A stretch of 64,000 nt of DNA from the NCBI RefSeq assembly GCF_014652635.1, contig NZ_BMZE01000003.1, positions 186,001 to 250,000 on the forward strand, in the 5' to 3' direction. Both the position numbers and the translations under genes were made by a program. Source of the stretch: Devosia pacifica. Its GTDB lineage: Bacteria; Pseudomonadota; Alphaproteobacteria; Rhizobiales; Devosiaceae. Positions 62,278-64,000 of the stretch are shown here, one piece after another; within the stretch, counting starts at the first letter, position 1, and the number at the start of each line of letters is the position of its first letter. The notes under the pieces were generated by a model. The model did not search any database, was not told the origin of the DNA, and was given only the letters and a program-made list of their open reading frames with translations.

Positions 62278-64000
62278 TTAGCTCTTACGCGCTGCCTGCG
62301 CCGCGATAAATTTGCTGAACTCGCTGGCCGGCATGGCGCTGCCAAAGGCATGGCCCTGTGCCAGGCGGCAGTTGAGTTCGCGCAGTCGATCAACTTCCTC
62401 GGTGGTTTCAACACCTTCGGCGATGACAGAAAGATCGAGCTCGTTGGCGAGCGCCACGATCGAACGGATGATCGGACCCTGTGTAAAGGAGCCGCCCGTG
62501 GTTTCGTTGATCTGCACGAAATCGGCGGGGATCTTGATCGTATCGACCGGGAAGCGATGCAGGTAGCTGAGCGATGAGTGGCCGGTGCCGAAATCATCAA
62601 GGGCAAGACCCAATCCAAGAGCCTTGAGAGCTTCGAGCATGTAGACGGAATGCTCGGGATTGGTCATCACCTGAGATTCCGTCAGTTCCAGCTTCATGTG
62701 ACGGACTGCGCCGTGGTTCTCGCCGACCATTGTGCGGATATCGTTGAGAAGCGTTTCGCTGGTCAGCTGATTGGGCGACAGGTTGACCGACACGAAGAAC
62801 TCCTCGGGCAGGTCCGGAACCGCCGCCAGCCAGTCTGCGGTGTGGTAGATCGCCTGCTCGAAGGCAATTCGTCCGAGCTGGTCGATCAGCCCTGCACGCT
62901 CCGCAAGGCGCACGAATTCCGAGGGCGCCACGGCGCCACGGGTCGGGTGGTTCCAGCGCATCAGAGCTTCAGCACCGGCGATCCTGCCCGAGACGATGTC
63001 CATGATCGGCTGGAACTCGACCTGCAGCTCGCCCTGGTTCATACCGCGCTGCAGATCTTCCTCATTGGCGCGATTATAGGCGCTGATCGAGCGCGCCGAG
63101 GCACGATACGCCTCGATGCGATCGCCGCCGAGCCGCTTTGCGTAGTACATCGCAAGCTCTGCATCGCGCAGCACATCCTCGGCACTGGCGGGATTGGAAT
63201 CGTAAACCGTCACGCCTATCGAGGCCGAGAGGGTCAGATCGCGCTCACCAAAATTGAACGGGGCCTTGAGCGCCTTGCGGATCTGCTCGGCAACTTCAGC
63301 GATCTTGTTGGCGGCCTGATCCGATGCAAGCACCACCGCGAACTGATCGCCTCCGAGCCGCGCAACCGTATCGAGCGGGCGCATGTTGCGTGAGATCCGG
63401 CGCGAAATCGCCAAGAGCACGCTATCACCGGCAGAGTGCCCGATGCGTTCCTCGAGCTCCATGAAGCGATCGATATCGATCAGCAGCACGGCCGGCGCCA
63501 CGCCGCCCTGCGAGCGGGCGCGCGCCAGTGCCGCATCAAGGCGATCCAGGAACAGTTGCCGATTGGGAAGGCCGGTCAGACTGTCATGCACGGCATCATG
63601 GAGAAGGCGTTCACGCGCGGCGCGATCTTCGGTGACGTCCTGAAGCGTGCCGACAATGCGGTTGGCCTGGCCATCGCCGCCCACAACAGGTTTCACCCGC
63701 ATGCGGAACGAGCGATAGCTGCCATCATGACAGGCCAGCCGGATATCATTTGAAATCTTGCCGCGGCGGAGTTCGACGAGGGTGTCAAAAGCCGTGCGGA
63801 AACGATCACGATCTTCCGGGTGCACCCGATCAAGCCAGCGCTTGATGGCGCCACGCAAGGCGCCGCGCTTTTCGCCGAGCCGTGTCGCCAGTTCTTCCGA
63901 GACGGTCACCCGATCCCGCTCGATATTCCAATCAAAGACGAAATCGCCAGAGCCGGTGAGCGCCAATGCCCGTCGCTCGACTTCCGACAAGGCTCCGATC
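62278..64000 (-). CDS. PAS-GGDEF-EAL cyclic-di-GMP protein (5' end beyond window)
   Basis: A c-di-GMP signalling protein whose frame is open to the window edge, so the N-terminus is missing. A PAS-type segment (DRVTVSEELATRLGEKRG, DGSYRSFRMRVKPV) precedes a GGDEF domain with degenerate active site RLGGDQFAVVLA. A full EAL domain follows: AEALMRWNHP, VSVNLSPNQL, KLELTESQVM, DDFGTGHSSLSY and IAEGVETTEE. The EAL motifs look catalytically complete, so it is probably a phosphodiesterase; cyclase activity is doubtful. The first visible in-frame codon (TTG) at 63990 is not assumed to be the start. Confidence 0.88.
   Translation of the reverse strand, partial: IGALSEVERRALALTGSGDFVFDWNIERDRVTVSEELATRLGEKRGALRGAIKRWLDRVHPEDRDRFRTAFDTLVELRRGKISNDIRLACHDGSYRSFRMRVKPVVGGDGQANRIVGTLQDVTEDRAARERLLHDAVHDSLTGLPNRQLFLDRLDAALARARSQGGVAPAVLLIDIDRFMELEERIGHSAGDSVLLAISRRISRNMRPLDTVARLGGDQFAVVLASDQAANKIAEVAEQIRKALKAPFNFGERDLTLSASIGVTVYDSNPASAEDVLRDAELAMYYAKRLGGDRIEAYRASARSISAYNRANEEDLQRGMNQGELQVEFQPIMDIVSGRIAGAEALMRWNHPTRGAVAPSEFVRLAERAGLIDQLGRIAFEQAIYHTADWLAAVPDLPEEFFVSVNLSPNQLTSETLLNDIRTMVGENHGAVRHMKLELTESQVMTNPEHSVYMLEALKALGLGLALDDFGTGHSSLSYLHRFPVDTIKIPADFVQINETTGGSFTQGPIIRSIVALANELDLSVIAEGVETTEEVDRLRELNCRLAQGHAFGSAMPASEFSKFIAAQAARKS

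Overview
The window is a dense (about 62% GC by eye), chromosomal, housekeeping segment of an alphaproteobacterium, most likely order Hyphomicrobiales (Rhizobiales) and possibly the Devosiaceae. The evidence is the CcrM methyltransferase with an upstream CtrA-type site, the gene order ccrM / mutY / DUF721 / dsbA / smc, an F0 operon of the I-a-c-b'-b type, the glyQ-S49 peptidase-glyS neighbourhood, a long-chain polyprenyl synthase, and families typical of the group (TIGR02301, DUF930, PA0069-type radical SAM). The placement is inferred from gene content, not from a phylogeny. No rRNA, tRNA, CRISPR, prophage, insertion sequence or restriction island was seen, and no stretch of more than 300 bases lacks a feature.

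Layout. 0-7.5 kb: the 3' part of a SCO1/SenC copper chaperone, a frameshifted tlyA, aroC, a histidine phosphatase, a D-2-hydroxyacid dehydrogenase, a hemerythrin protein, two DUF1801 genes, an SRAP (YedK/HMCES) DNA-crosslink protein and a Nudix hydrolase. 7.4-13.5 kb: small exported proteins, dihydroorotase, YgfZ, an HD phosphohydrolase and a SleB-type cell-wall hydrolase. 13.5-18.8 kb: a PPDK-like protein with an eroded ATP-grasp domain, ispH, a GNAT and rnhA. 17.8-30.3 kb: mostly minus strand, with DUF808, glyS, YrhK, DUF2207 and LemA, then a duplicated GNAT/membrane-protein module containing a dead GNAT copy, glyQ, an S49 peptidase and a TrmN6-like methylase. 30.3-36.7 kb: polyprenyl diphosphate synthase, ispE, a TPR protein, ETF-ubiquinone oxidoreductase and a family-4 uracil-DNA glycosylase. 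36.7-43.7 kb: an MFS transporter, moaB, DUF930, a PA0069-type radical SAM protein, an exported tandem-GYF_2 protein and rnhB. 43.8-51 kb: ccrM, mutY, DUF721, dsbA and smc. 51-54 kb: atpI-atpB-atpE-atpF'-atpF with a recognisable promoter and terminator. 54-60 kb: a phosphotransferase and the gcvT-gcvH-gcvPA-gcvPB operon behind a tandem glycine riboswitch. 60-64 kb: a lipoprotein, a peroxiredoxin, a DsbD N-terminal-domain protein, YqgE and a GGDEF/EAL protein cut by the window edge.

How genes fit together. Several genes serve genome maintenance: SRAP, UDG, mutY, rnhA, rnhB, ccrM, smc and DUF721. Two proteins, the SRAP protein and the PA0069-type radical SAM protein, end in sequences that look like beta-clamp-binding motifs. 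IspH, IspE and the polyprenyl synthase belong to the route that makes isoprenoids and the ubiquinone tail; ETF-QO feeds electrons to that quinone.

The most unusual points are the PPDK-like protein lacking ATP-grasp catalytic residues, the GNAT/membrane-protein tandem module with one decayed GNAT, the 57-bp in-frame duplication in the surviving GNAT, the tlyA frameshift that fuses it in frame to a small membrane protein, and the terminal clamp motifs. I did not find a clearly new multi-gene system; the GNAT/membrane module is the nearest candidate.
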